NCBI GenBank assembly: GCA_030684355.1
Contig: JAUXTN010000063.1
Span: forward strand, 1 to 35,764
Origin: Pseudomonadota bacterium
Lineage (GTDB): Bacteria > Myxococcota_A > UBA796 > SXON01
Length of the DNA stretch: 35,764 bases
Direction of reading: 5' to 3'
The notes beneath the pieces were generated by a model. The model was not told where the DNA came from and did no database searches. It was given only the letters and a program-made list of their open reading frames with translations. Both the position numbers and the translations under genes were made by a program. Of the stretch, positions 1-7,797 are shown piece after piece. Within the stretch, counting starts at the first letter, position 1. Each line of letters opens with the position of its first letter.

Positions 1-160
1 CCCGTCCCGGCGGATGTTGGGCCGCCGGTGCCCGGCGTCTTCGACGGGCAGGCCCATGTCCCCGGGGCGCCGCGCGGATGCACACCGTTCGTGGGGTCGT
101 GTCGGCGCCACCGGGGCCGGTCCGGCGTCTTCGCCGGCCCGCGCGGCATGTCGCGGCGTT
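1..160 (+). repeat. Hairpin element A (partly cut by the window edge)
   Basis: First of three related elements. Two hairpins with a TCTT loop are visible: 29-50 (TGCCCG-GCG / CG-A-CGGGCA, one G-A mismatch) and 119-140 (CCGGCG / CGCCGG core, extended past one mismatch). Each is followed by an ATGTC box (CCCATGTCC, then GGCATGTCG). The GATGTTGG at 14-21 matches the box that follows the first hairpin in elements B and C, so that hairpin probably lies at or before the window edge. Spacing between the two TCTT loops (90 bp) is close to the 87 bp in B and C. Function unknown. Confidence 0.55.
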
Positions 161-800
161 CTGTGCTGGCCGGCCTCACCGCGTGGTTCGGGGCCGTCGT
201 CGTCGTCGCTGAGGGCCCCGTTGGCGGCCGCCGGGAAAGGAAAGGGTCGGTTGGCGCGCGGGCAAGCGGGTCGGCGTGCTCGCCGAGCTCTCCCGCGCGC
301 GGCGCATCTATGTACCGGCGGCCGCTCTGCCAGGTGTCCCACGACGACGGCCCTTCGCGGCCCGTTGTCGATCGGAGCCGCGCTGTCGACGTTGCCGAGG
401 CGCCGGCCGCGGAACCATCGATCGGGGCTCGCGGGGCCCGCTGGGCGTTCGAGGGGGAGAGGAGGAGCGACGCCCACGTGGCGGGGCCGACCTGGAGCGG
501 GCCGGTTCCACCCGCAACGGATCCGTTCGCCGGGGGTGGGAGCGGTGCGCAACCTCGAGGCCTCGTCTCTCCCCAGGTGGTCGGCGCGCCGGTTCTACCC
601 CCACGACAACGCTTGGGCGGGTGGGAGCGGCCCGCGGTGTCGACGTGACCCGAGGGTTCGCGGCCCCGCTTCTTCCGTGGGCAGAACGGGGCCCCGCCCT
701 GACGCTCGCCGGAACGTCGGCACCCGGCTACATTCGGCCGGCGCCAACGCTCGTGCGAAGGTGGGGCCGCGAATCAGCAAAAGCAATGGCCGGCTGGCGC
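161..800. other. Stretch without a recognisable gene, between elements A and B
   Basis: About 640 bases of GC-rich sequence. The open frames here on both strands translate to Arg/Pro/Ala/Gly-rich, low-complexity protein with no motif that I recognise, as expected by chance at this GC content. There is no convincing ribosome binding site plus start. If elements A and B are cassette boundaries, this would be a cassette without a recognisable gene, or a decayed one. Confidence 0.5.
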
Positions 801-802
801 TG

Positions 803-1008
803 AACGCGAAGACGACTGCCGACGTGCGAGGCGCCTCCCGCGCGTCCCCGCGCGGGGCCATCTTGGCGCCGTCCCCCCGGCGTCTTCGACGGGGGGCGCA
901 TGTCCCGGGCGCGCCTCGACACTGCCGAGAACCGCGGCTATGGTTGGCGCGCCCGGGCCGAAACTGGCGTCTTCGCCAGTTTCGAGCGGCATGTCGGCCA
1001 GTTCCACG
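803..1008 (+). repeat. Hairpin element B, downstream of the TrlF-type gene
   Basis: It contains three hairpins in a row: 837-856 (CCCGCGCG, loop TCCC, CGCGCGGG, perfect), 873-896 (TCTT loop, one G-A mismatch) and 959-984 (11-bp perfect stem CGAAACTGGCG / CGCCAGTTTCG, loop TCTT). Boxes CATCTTGG, GCATGTCCC and GCATGTCGG follow them. The ends are imperfect inverted repeats: ACTGCCGACGTGC near 815-827 against GCATGTCGGCCAGT near 989-1002. Element C at 4232-4446 has the same order and spacing, with stem sequences that differ but still pair, so the secondary structure is what is conserved. The overall plan resembles a folded recombination site, but it does not carry canonical integron attC ends. 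Confidence 0.65.
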
Positions 1009-1023
1009 AAGGTGCGCCTTCCC
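1001..1023 (+). repeat. Inverted repeat flanking the TrlF-type gene (left copy)
   Basis: Starts GTTCCACGAAGG and ends GCGCCTTCCC. Its reverse complement matches 4218-4240 at 22 of 23 positions. The pair encloses the TrlF-type gene with 21 bp to its stop and about 80 bp to its start, as expected for the ends of a discrete mobile cassette. The outer eight bases also belong to element B. Confidence 0.6.
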
Positions 1024-1044
1024 GAACTGCGGGCGGGTCCGCGG

Positions 1045-4000
1045 TCAACGACGATATTTCTGATTCCGGTTCTCGAAGGCGGGTTGAGTGCCTTCCAAGA
1101 CTTCAAGAAGCATCTTGTTGATCTGTGGGTTCTCGATCGACCCCGACACATACACTACCGAGCGGTCGCCAGCACCCAAGTGGTCAGCCACGATTATCTG
1201 ATCTGCATCGCAAGCGACCGCCAAGTTTGGATTGTGCGTGACGAGGATGATCTGCCTTCGGCGACGAGCCTCCCGTAGGCAAGCTCCGACAACCCTGAAG
1301 ACAGTGCGGTTGTCAAGGTTCTCTTCTGGCTGATCGATAATCAAGGGCTCGTCACTCTGGTCAACCAACAAGTAGAAGATGAGAAGTAGGGTGCCGCGCT
1401 CACCAGGCGAGAGTTGCGTGATCTCCTTACCGCCCAGTCGAAGTACGTACTGTGGCTGAAGATAGTCAAGCCCGAAGAGAAAGTCGTAGAACCCAACAGT
1501 TGACTTTCCGCGCTTTAGCTGATTGGGAACGCTGACGGCGGGGCGACTTGCCTGCCGATGATCTCGGCGCAGACGATCGATCACCGTAGACACGAATGCC
1601 TCGGCCTCTGCGGCGGAGCCGAACTGGTAGGAATTTACCAGCTGGCGCAGGGCCCTCGACCCGTCCTCTACGCCGTAGAAGGACCCTGCGGCCCCTTGGC
1701 TCACGAAGTCGAAGAACGCGCGCTCGAACCCACCTGCGTACAGGCGGACATCGAATTCAGGCTTCAAATGTTCCGTGATCAGTGAATGCGCGGCTGCGAA
1801 CTTCTGCACGGGCGCGTACAGGCGCCGCAGCCAATCGCCAAAATCCAAGAGCGCGCTCAGGATCGACCTGCAGATCTCGATGCGCCTTGCCTGGAGCACC
1901 TCGAGCTTTTTTGGAGCCTCAGTCGCCAAGGCATCGAGTGCGGCACGAAGCGCCACGACGCTTCCTGGGGTTGAGGCATCTCCCAGAATCTCGCGACGCT
2001 TCGTCAGCCACTCGGACTCAGCCTTCTTCGCCATCTCGACGGCGCGGGTCGGTCCTTCGAGCCGATCGAGGGCCTGCTTCAGCGCTTCGCGCTTCAGTTC
2101 GCGACCTGCGGCGGGGCCCCCTTCATTTCTCAGATCCTGCGCTTCGCGGGCTCGCCGCACGGCCTCCGTCGCGGAAGTCTCGGCGGCAGCTAGTGGCTCC
2201 TCGCTCACATTCAGCGTCACCAACGCGGTGGCGTCGATGCCCGTACCGTCGAGGACGGTGGAAATGCGCTTGATCGCCAACTCGTGTTGCTGGCGCAGGC
2301 CGGCAATAATTTCCCGTGCTGCTGCGGTCTTTGCCAGAAGGTTGTTGGCCTCTCGCTCGCGGGTCGATGCAGCCTGCAGTTCGTCATCGAGACCGCCAAT
2401 TTCCTCCCGAAGTGCTTGGAGGACTTCGCGCTCAGCCTGCGCCTGCGCCTGCGCGGTTGGGTCGGCTTCCGGCGACGCGGGAATGACCGGGCGGAGTACA
2501 TCGTGCGCGGCCAACTCGGACTCTTTAAGCGCCAGGGTTGCCCTCATCCGCTGCGAACTAGCTTCGGAGAGCGCATCCTCCCATTCCGCGATGCCGACGT
2601 TCACCGAATGAAGCTCTTCCCTGAGCGTCGCGAGACCGCCCTCTGCCTGGGTTTGCTTATATGAGATCAGCTCGTCGATAGTAAGCTTTTCCAGACGCTC
2701 GGCCTGTGGAACGTGCGAGAAGATTACCGCCTTCAGCTCCTTGTCGAACTGGCTTCCCGGGCCCAGATCGATCTCATTGCAAACCTGTTCGAGGTAGCTC
2801 TGTGGGATGTACCGGGCGCGCGGAACTCCGTTGCGGGGCGGGGCAGTCCCGAGGTTGCGTTCTGCCTTCTCACCGCTAAGCCATCCGGCCTTCGCCTGGA
2901 AGTGAGCCGCCTTGTTCTCCCGGGGCCGGCAGAATTTGGCGGCTGTAAGGAAGGAGAAGTGTGCGCCTTTGTCCGTGTCCACGAGCAAACCGAGAATGTC
3001 GGCCAGGGCGCTTTTGCCGCTTCCCTTGTTGCCGATCACCGCTACCATGCCAGGATTCAGTGGCAAACGGAAATCGAACCACCTCTCGGGCAAGGTGCTT
3101 CCCGCGACCTTCTGTGCCTCTACGTCGGTGAGGTACTTGGTAGGTGCAGACCTGTACCGGACAAGGTCTGGCGGCATTATCCCGATGTAGCAGCGCTCGA
3201 CCGGCTCACACACAGCCTGTCGAAGTCCCTCAAACGTCGGGTCTGCCTTGATCCACGTTGCTCGCTCCCCTTCTTTGGACTCGTCCCTGAACCGGCCATA
3301 GTCCGCTGGGGCATGCGCGTCGCTGCCAGAGATTGTGGCCTTGGGCTTCTCGCCTATCGCACGCCAGAAGTGCTCAAAGAACCTTTGGTTGAATTCGTTC
3401 TTTCGGCCTTGGAAGAGATCAATGAATTTGCTCTTCCGCGTTTCATAAATATTGGCCGAGTTCATGAAGTCCGTGACTGCGGCCGCATGCGTTTGCTTCA
3501 GGTCCGCCAAGCCGTGGTACGTCTCCCACGGGACCAGGAGGAAACCTCGTCCTTTCGTGCCCGCCAGGGCCAGGTAAAGGTCTTCCCGCGAAACCTCGGC
3601 GACTTGTGAGCCTACGAGAAGTTTCCCCTCCTGCGTTCGGCAAAGCTTCTCGTAGCTCTGCACCGAAGCGCGCAGCTTATCTTGGGTGATCACCTCTGCA
3701 AGCTCGATCAACGCCTCGTCAGAAAGGGGGCGCTTGACGAGCGGAAGCCTCAGCTTTGCCTTGAAGTCATCTAGTTCGGTGGTAGTCAGTTCGTCGGAGA
3801 GGAGGACATGAATGTTCAGGCGGTAATCGGCGGGCGCCTCGCACCGCAACTCCATACCTGGAAGTAGCGTCTTAGTGAACTCGTACTCAGGGTGCCGCCT
3901 AAGGAAGTCTCGAAGCGCCTTGTACCCGTCAAAGGTCCAGTAGTCCATGATGCTGAATACGGCGACGTCGGACGCCTGCATCGCATCCAAGTGCCTTCGG

Positions 4001-4137
4001 ATCTCGTTGTCACGAGCCTCCCCTACAAGCGACCGAAAGGATGGACCGCCGCTCCACTCGTACGACGCCGCTGTGTGGACGTGGAGGTCCCACTTTCTCC
4101 AGATGCTTCCGATAGGTAGATTCACAGCGAACTCCAA
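1045..4137 (-). CDS. PHP-domain / SMC-like ATPase, TrlF type
   Basis: Large (1030 aa) two-part protein. The N-terminal part (about residues 15-280) has PHP-phosphoesterase metal-site motifs: DLHVHT at 17-22, a GMELR glutamate at 96, NIHVLLS histidine at 110 and GSDAHAP at 271-277. The C-terminal part is an ABC/SMC-like ATPase split by a long helical, probably coiled-coil region (about 480-760): Walker A GNKGSGKS at 369-376, signature LSPGERG from 909, Walker B LIIDQPEENLD with D935 and E938, and a switch histidine in LVTHNPN at 968. This arrangement matches proteins annotated as TrlF-family AAA-like ATPases; from the fold I infer ATP-gated nucleic-acid or phosphoester cleavage, perhaps in defence. 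It stands alone, is visibly less GC-rich than its surroundings, and is bracketed by repeats, which points to transfer. Start ATG at 4137; no strong ribosome site seen. Confidence 0.85.
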   Translation of the reverse strand: MEFAVNLPIGSIWRKWDLHVHTAASYEWSGGPSFRSLVGEARDNEIRRHLDAMQASDVAVFSIMDYWTFDGYKALRDFLRRHPEYEFTKTLLPGMELRCEAPADYRLNIHVLLSDELTTTELDDFKAKLRLPLVKRPLSDEALIELAEVITQDKLRASVQSYEKLCRTQEGKLLVGSQVAEVSREDLYLALAGTKGRGFLLVPWETYHGLADLKQTHAAAVTDFMNSANIYETRKSKFIDLFQGRKNEFNQRFFEHFWRAIGEKPKATISGSDAHAPADYGRFRDESKEGERATWIKADPTFEGLRQAVCEPVERCYIGIMPPDLVRYRSAPTKYLTDVEAQKVAGSTLPERWFDFRLPLNPGMVAVIGNKGSGKSALADILGLLVDTDKGAHFSFLTAAKFCRPRENKAAHFQAKAGWLSGEKAERNLGTAPPRNGVPRARYIPQSYLEQVCNEIDLGPGSQFDKELKAVIFSHVPQAERLEKLTIDELISYKQTQAEGGLATLREELHSVNVGIAEWEDALSEASSQRMRATLALKESELAAHDVLRPVIPASPEADPTAQAQAQAEREVLQALREEIGGLDDELQAASTREREANNLLAKTAAAREIIAGLRQQHELAIKRISTVLDGTGIDATALVTLNVSEEPLAAAETSATEAVRRAREAQDLRNEGGPAAGRELKREALKQALDRLEGPTRAVEMAKKAESEWLTKRREILGDASTPGSVVALRAALDALATEAPKKLEVLQARRIEICRSILSALLDFGDWLRRLYAPVQKFAAAHSLITEHLKPEFDVRLYAGGFERAFFDFVSQGAAGSFYGVEDGSRALRQLVNSYQFGSAAEAEAFVSTVIDRLRRDHRQASRPAVSVPNQLKRGKSTVGFYDFLFGLDYLQPQYVLRLGGKEITQLSPGERGTLLLIFYLLVDQSDEPLIIDQPEENLDNRTVFRVVGACLREARRRRQIILVTHNPNLAVACDADQIIVADHLGAGDRSVVYVSGSIENPQINKMLLEVLEGTQPAFENRNQKYRR

Positions 4138-4217
4138 GGCGGTGACCGTATATCATGGATGCGCTTGCGATGCGAGCCGCGGAGTCTTGATGCCGCACCA
4201 GGAAGGAGGGCGGAAGA

Positions 4218-4240
4218 GGGAAGGCGCACTTTCGTGGAAC
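4218..4240 (-). repeat. Inverted repeat flanking the TrlF-type gene (right copy)
   Basis: Partner of 1001-1023 (22 of 23 matching positions when reverse-complemented). It lies between the start of the TrlF-type gene and element C, and its outer bases CGTGGAAC form the left end of element C. Confidence 0.6.
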
Positions 4241-4446
4241 GCGAAGACGACTGCTGACGTGCGCAAGCGGCCTCCGCGCGCGTCCCCGCGTGCGGGCTAT
4301 CTTGGCCGCTGGTGCCCGGCGTCTTCGACGGGCAGCGCATGTCCCGGGCGCACCTCGACGAGGCCGAGGACTACGGCAGTGCCTCGTGCGCCCGGGCCAG
4401 GGACGGCGTCTTCGCCGGCCCTGAGCAGCACGTCGGCCAGTTCTAC
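4232..4446 (+). repeat. Hairpin element C, upstream of the TrlF-type gene
   Basis: Same plan and direction as element B: hairpin 4274-4295 (CCGCGCGCG, loop TCCC, CGCGTGCGG, one G-T pair), hairpin 4313-4334 (TCTT loop, same G-A mismatch as in A and B) and hairpin 4398-4423 (TCTT loop, one mismatch). Loop-to-loop distances are 39 and 87 bp, against 38 and 87 in B. Boxes TATCTTGG, GCATGTCCC and GCACGTCGG follow the hairpins. The left end CGTGGAAC and the inner ACTGCTGACGTGC are complementary to the right-end GCACGTCGGCCAGTTCTACG apart from a 9-base insert on the left arm. Confidence 0.65.
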
Positions 4447-4570
4447 GCCGGCACGCGGCCTGACATGCACACCGTTGCGCATCGATCCGTCTTCGCGAGG
4501 GTTGAGGTCCGTGGCATCGCCCATCGAGGCGCGTCTTTCCACGCCCCGGAACTTGGATGCGCGACTTTCC

Positions 4571-4614
4571 TGTCAACGGCGACCCAAACCCGCGTGATTG
4601 CGGCGAGCAGCGCC
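4571..4614 (+). repeat. IS21 left end
   Basis: Begins TGTCAACGGCG and contains the inner repeat ATTGCGGCGAGCAGCGCC at 4597-4614, which is the inverse of the right-end repeat. The following stretch to 4832 is GC-rich and shows no gene. Confidence 0.5.
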
Positions 4615-4832
4615 TGAAGCCGCCACCCTGGCCAGCGAACAGGGGCTCGCGGTAGACAGATCCGGTCCCCGGAGGTGGGGGTCCGGCGCTGCAACGCCGA
4701 ACCCCCTGGAGCGGCCCCCGGCGATCACGGAGACGCACCCCGCGCCAACGTGGCCGATCGGAGCCCGCCCGTCGAGGCCCTGGGGCGGGTGCCGCGATCC
4801 CTCCGTCCCTTCGCCTCTTCCTGTGCCGGCCG

Positions 4833-5438
4833 GTGGCCTGCCGGAGCCACGTGCTGGTCTGCCCGCACTGCGACCGCGGCCAGATCTACTGCCCCGAGTG
4901 CGCGCCCGAGCGCCGGGCGGCGTCGCGTCGGCGGGCCCGAAAGGTCTACCGGCGGACGCCGCGCGGGCGCCGGAAGCACCGCGACGCCGAGCGTCGCCGC
5001 CGGTGTCGTCGGGCGGGACTTCGGCCTCCCGTGGGGGATCAGGGTACCGCGCTGAGCGCGGCCCCGTCAGTGTTCTGGGCACCCTCGACGCTCAACCCCG
5101 TCGAGTCGGAGGTCAACGATGGACAGGTGGAAGACGACGGTGCAGCCGACCCGGCGGGCGGTGCGCCTCCTGATGACGGACGCGGATCGGAACGAGGTCT
5201 TGAAGGCGGCGCTGCCGCTGTATCCGCAGCACCCGCGGGCGCTGCTCACGCTGCTGGAGGCGCTCGCGCTGTGGGCGGGCCAGCCCCTCACCGCTGCCAT
5301 TTCTGCGGCGCCGTCGGTGGACCGGCGCTGCGCCGAGGCCCTCTTCGGCGATGGCTTGGTGCCGCTCGACAGCGCGCTGGTCCGGTTCGACGTGATCGCG
5401 CCCCCGCCGCGTCGGCGGACGCTCCCGGGCGTCGGTGA
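4833..5438 (+). CDS. Zinc-ribbon accessory ORF of the IS21 element
   Basis: Starts at GTG. The N-terminus has a zinc-ribbon-like pair CPHCDRGQIYCPEC (residues about 10-23), followed by an Arg/Lys-rich stretch with RTPRGRRKHRDAERRRR. I recognise this CDRGQ-YC plus TPRGR-H layout from small proteins that often precede istA in Myxococcota-type IS21 elements; their function is not known to me, and DNA binding is an inference from zinc ligands and positive charge. The C-terminal third contains a second CHFCG followed by RRGPLRR. That part shares more than 300 bp with the next ORF in another frame, so the true end of the gene is uncertain. Confidence 0.4.
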   Translation: MACRSHVLVCPHCDRGQIYCPECAPERRAASRRRARKVYRRTPRGRRKHRDAERRRRCRRAGLRPPVGDQGTALSAAPSVFWAPSTLNPVESEVNDGQVEDDGAADPAGGAPPDDGRGSERGLEGGAAAVSAAPAGAAHAAGGARAVGGPAPHRCHFCGAVGGPALRRGPLRRWLGAARQRAGPVRRDRAPAASADAPGRR

Positions 5439-5478
5439 CTTCCGGCAGCTGCGCCTCCTTCACGGGAGGTGGTCGTGA
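5119..5478 (+). CDS. Second IS21 accessory ORF, upstream of istA
   Basis: 119 aa, starting ATGGACAGGTGG. It reads like a real soluble protein (MTDADRNEVLKAALPLYP, RALLTLLEALALWAG) rather than a GC artefact, but I see no domain that I can name. It overlaps istA by four bases (GTGA), so it is probably translationally coupled to the transposase. It also overlaps the zinc-ribbon ORF out of frame. ORFs of this kind occur ahead of istA in related elements as far as I recall; function unknown. Confidence 0.5.
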   Translation: MDRWKTTVQPTRRAVRLLMTDADRNEVLKAALPLYPQHPRALLTLLEALALWAGQPLTAAISAAPSVDRRCAEALFGDGLVPLDSALVRFDVIAPPPRRRTLPGVGDFRQLRLLHGRWS

Positions 5479-6971
5479 TCCCGCTCGAGCTGGAGGCGAA
5501 GATCCGTCGCTTGTTCCACGCGGAGAAGTGGCCCGTCGGCACGATCGGGCGGCATCTCGGCGTGCACCACTCGACCGTCCGCCGGGCCCTCCGCCGCGAC
5601 GGCGTGCCGCTGAGCGCGCTCCCGACGCGGCGCTCGAAGGTCGACCCGTTCGTGGCCTTCGTCACGGCGACGCTGGCGACGTACCCGGACCTCACCGCGA
5701 GCCGGCTCTACGAGATGGTGAAGGAGCGCGGCTACGACGGCGGCCCGGACCACTTCCGCGCCATCGTCGGGCGCTACCGGCCCAAGAAGGCCGCCGAGGC
5801 CTATCTGCGCCTGCCCTCCCTCCCCGGCGAGCAGGCCCAGGTCGACTGGGGGCACTTCGGCCACGTCGAGATCGACGGCGCGCGCCGCCCGCTCGTGGCC
5901 TTCGTGTTGGTGCTCTCCTGGTCGCGGTGGATGTTCCTGCGCTTCGGCGTGGACCAACGCATGGGCGCGTTCCTGGCGCACCACGCGGCGGCCTTCGAGG
6001 AGCTTGGCGGCGTCCCGCGCGTCGCGCTGTACGACAACCTGAAGTCCGCCGTGACCGAGCGCATCGCGGACGCGGTCGTCTTCAATCCGACGCTGCTCGC
6101 CTTCGCCCGGCACCACAACTACGAGCCTCGGCCCTGCGCCCCGTACCGCGGCAACGAGAAGGGGCGGGTGGAACGCGGGATCCGTGACGTGCGCGAGAGC
6201 TTCTGGCCCGCTCGGACGTGGACCGACCTCGCGGACCTCAACCGCCAGGCCGCCGCGTGGTGCCGGACCGTCCGCGGCGTCCGGAAGCACCCCGAGGACC
6301 GCACCCTCACCGTGTTCGACGCCTTCACCGAGGAGAAGACGCGCCTGCGTGCGCTCCCTGACGATGCCTTCCCGGTCGAGGACAAGCTCGACGTTGTTGT
6401 CGGCAAGACGCCCTACGCCCGCTTCGACAGCAACGACTACAGCGTCCCGCACACCCGCGTGCGCCGCGTCGTCACCGTTGTGGCGTCGGCCGAGACCGTT
6501 CGCGTGCTCGACGGACCCGAGGAGATCGCGCGCCACGCGCGTTCGTGGGGCAAGGGAAAGCTGATCGAGGACCCCTCCCACATCGAAGCGCTGGTACAGG
6601 CGAAGAGGGCGGCAAGCGAGGGTCGTGGGATGCCGCGGCTGTACACGGCCGTGCCCAACGCGCGCGCGCTGATCGAAGCGCTGGCGGAGCGCGGCGGCAA
6701 CATCGGTGGCACGGTGGCGCGTCTCGGCGAGCTGCTCGACGCCTTCGGCGCGGCCGAGCTCGCCGTCGCCATCGAGGAGGCGCTCGCCGCGGATGCGCCT
6801 CACGTGGGCGGCGTCCGACAGGTGCTCGACCGTCGCCGCCGCGAGGCCGGCAAGCCGCCTCCCATCGCCGTGACGCTCCCCGACGACCCGCGCGTCCGGA
6901 AGGTCGTCGTGCCGCCGCGTTCGCTTCGCGCGTACGACCAGCTTGGTCGCAAGGGAGGTTCACATGGATGA
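5475..6971 (+). CDS. istA: IS21-family transposase IstA
   Basis: 498 aa DDE transposase that cuts and joins the element ends together with IstB. The N-terminus holds a helix-turn-helix (GTIGRHLGVHHSTVRRAL, about residues 22-39). The integrase-like core shows AQVDWG with D124, LYDNLKSAV with D187, and GNEKGRVERG with the catalytic glutamate at about 228-233. I place the start at GTG 5475 (MIPLELEAKIRRLFHAEKW) because GGGAGGT at 5464-5470 precedes it directly and IstA proteins typically begin MIP. It overlaps the previous ORF by four bases and istB by eight. Length is normal for the family and the frame is open, so it may be active. Confidence 0.93.
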   Translation: MIPLELEAKIRRLFHAEKWPVGTIGRHLGVHHSTVRRALRRDGVPLSALPTRRSKVDPFVAFVTATLATYPDLTASRLYEMVKERGYDGGPDHFRAIVGRYRPKKAAEAYLRLPSLPGEQAQVDWGHFGHVEIDGARRPLVAFVLVLSWSRWMFLRFGVDQRMGAFLAHHAAAFEELGGVPRVALYDNLKSAVTERIADAVVFNPTLLAFARHHNYEPRPCAPYRGNEKGRVERGIRDVRESFWPARTWTDLADLNRQAAAWCRTVRGVRKHPEDRTLTVFDAFTEEKTRLRALPDDAFPVEDKLDVVVGKTPYARFDSNDYSVPHTRVRRVVTVVASAETVRVLDGPEEIARHARSWGKGKLIEDPSHIEALVQAKRAASEGRGMPRLYTAVPNARALIEALAERGGNIGGTVARLGELLDAFGAAELAVAIEEALAADAPHVGGVRQVLDRRRREAGKPPPIAVTLPDDPRVRKVVVPPRSLRAYDQLGRKGGSHG

Positions 6972-7677
6972 GCTCCAGGACCGGCTCCGCGCGCTCGGCT
7001 TGCTCGGCTTGGCGACGCGTCTGGACGAGATCCGCCAGGAACCCTGGCTGGAGCGGCTCATCGCGATCGAGAGCGAAGAGCGACAGCACCGTGGCCTCGA
7101 ACGTCGCATGAAGAACAGCCGGTTGGGACGGTTCAAGCCCATCGCGGACTACGACTGGAGCTGGCCCACGAAGATCGACCGCGAGGCGATCCAGCGGCTG
7201 TTTCGTCTCGGATTCGTGGAGAAGGGGGAGAACGCGCTCCTGGTCGGCGGCATCGGGCTGGGAAAGACGATGATCGCCAAGAACATCGCTCACACCCTCA
7301 TCAAGTCGGGGCGCACCGTCCGGTTCACGACGGCCAGCGCGATGCTGACGGAGCTCACGAACCAGGACGGCAGCATCGCGCTGAAGCGCGCCTTCCGGAG
7401 GTACACCAGCCCCGGCGTCCTGGTGATCGACGAGCTGGGGTACCTCGCGTACGGGAGTCGGCATGCTGACGTGCTCTTCGACGTGGTCAACCAGCGCTAC
7501 GAGCTGGGCCGGTCCATCGTTGTGACCACCAATCGTGGGTTCACGGAGTGGGGCGAGCTGTTCCCAAACGCCACCTGCGTCGTGCCTCTCGTGGACCGCC
7601 TCGTCCACCACTGTGAGGTCGTGCACATCGAAGGCGAGTCCTACCGGCTCAAGGAGGCCCGGGAGCGCAACCGGTAG
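6964..7677 (+). CDS. istB: IS21 transposition helper ATPase IstB
   Basis: 237 aa AAA+ ATPase that assembles on target DNA and activates IstA. Walker A GGIGLGKT at 95-102 and Walker B VLVIDELG with D156 and E157 are intact, followed by the sensor-like VVTTNRGF. The start is ATG 6964, set by GGGAGG at 6953-6958; it overlaps the end of istA by eight bases, implying coupled translation. Length is a little under the usual 240-260 aa. A strong hairpin follows the stop. Confidence 0.93.
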   Translation: MDELQDRLRALGLLGLATRLDEIRQEPWLERLIAIESEERQHRGLERRMKNSRLGRFKPIADYDWSWPTKIDREAIQRLFRLGFVEKGENALLVGGIGLGKTMIAKNIAHTLIKSGRTVRFTTASAMLTELTNQDGSIALKRAFRRYTSPGVLVIDELGYLAYGSRHADVLFDVVNQRYELGRSIVVTTNRGFTEWGELFPNATCVVPLVDRLVHHCEVVHIEGESYRLKEARERNR

Positions 7678-7686
7678 CGGGTGACG

Positions 7687-7721
7687 GCGCGTGGCCACCG
7701 GACACAGCGGTGGTCACGCGC
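7687..7721 (+). terminator. Hairpin after istB
   Basis: GCGCGTGGCCACCG and CGGTGGTCACGCGC form a 14-bp stem with one mismatch and a 7-base loop, ten bases after the istB stop. There is no T-tract. It may terminate transcription or be part of the IS right end. Confidence 0.4.
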
Positions 7722-7797
7722 GCTGCTCGCCGGAGTGGATGGCGAATGCGGCGCTGCTCGCCGGAATGGGGCGGGAATTGGGCGACGCCAACAGACA
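7720..7797 (+). repeat. IS21 right end with repeated inner motif
   Basis: Two direct copies of GCGCTGCTCGCCGGaaTGG (the first with AG) at 7720-7738 and 7751-7769, matching in inverse the repeat at the left end. The terminus is proposed at AACAGACA, ending at 7797. The next 229 bp, up to the stop of the following gene at 8027, hold no gene I can support. Confidence 0.5.

Larger units (their letters stand above)
4571..7797 (+). mobile_element. IS21-family insertion sequence
   Basis: The element holds, in order, a zinc-ribbon ORF, a second accessory ORF, istA and istB, all on the plus strand. Proposed ends: TGTCAACGGCGACCCAAA at the left; the right end read inward starts TGTC and continues with a similar GGCG..CGCCCAA..CCCGC pattern. 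About 26-30 bp inside each end lies an inverted copy of GGCGCTGCTCGCCGgAAT (4597-4614 and 7750-7767, 17 of 18 positions), with an extra copy on the right, as expected for IS21 multiple terminal repeats. I see no clear target duplication, so the outer limits are uncertain by several bases. Confidence 0.7.

Noticed and set aside
1..1044. Retron, diversity-generating or TnpB-type guide RNA locus at the hairpin elements
   Set aside because: No reverse transcriptase, TnpB/IscB or other effector gene lies next to them in this window.
14..1063. 349-aa plus-strand reading frame through elements A and B
   Set aside because: Arg/Pro/Ala/Gly-rich low-complexity translation, no ribosome site, and it runs through structured repeats; a chance product of high GC.
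803..4446. Canonical integron attC sites
   Set aside because: The plan resembles attC, but the ends (GTGGAAC / GTTCCAC) do not fit the RYYYAAC / GTTRRRY consensus, the elements are longer than usual, and no integrase gene is in the window.
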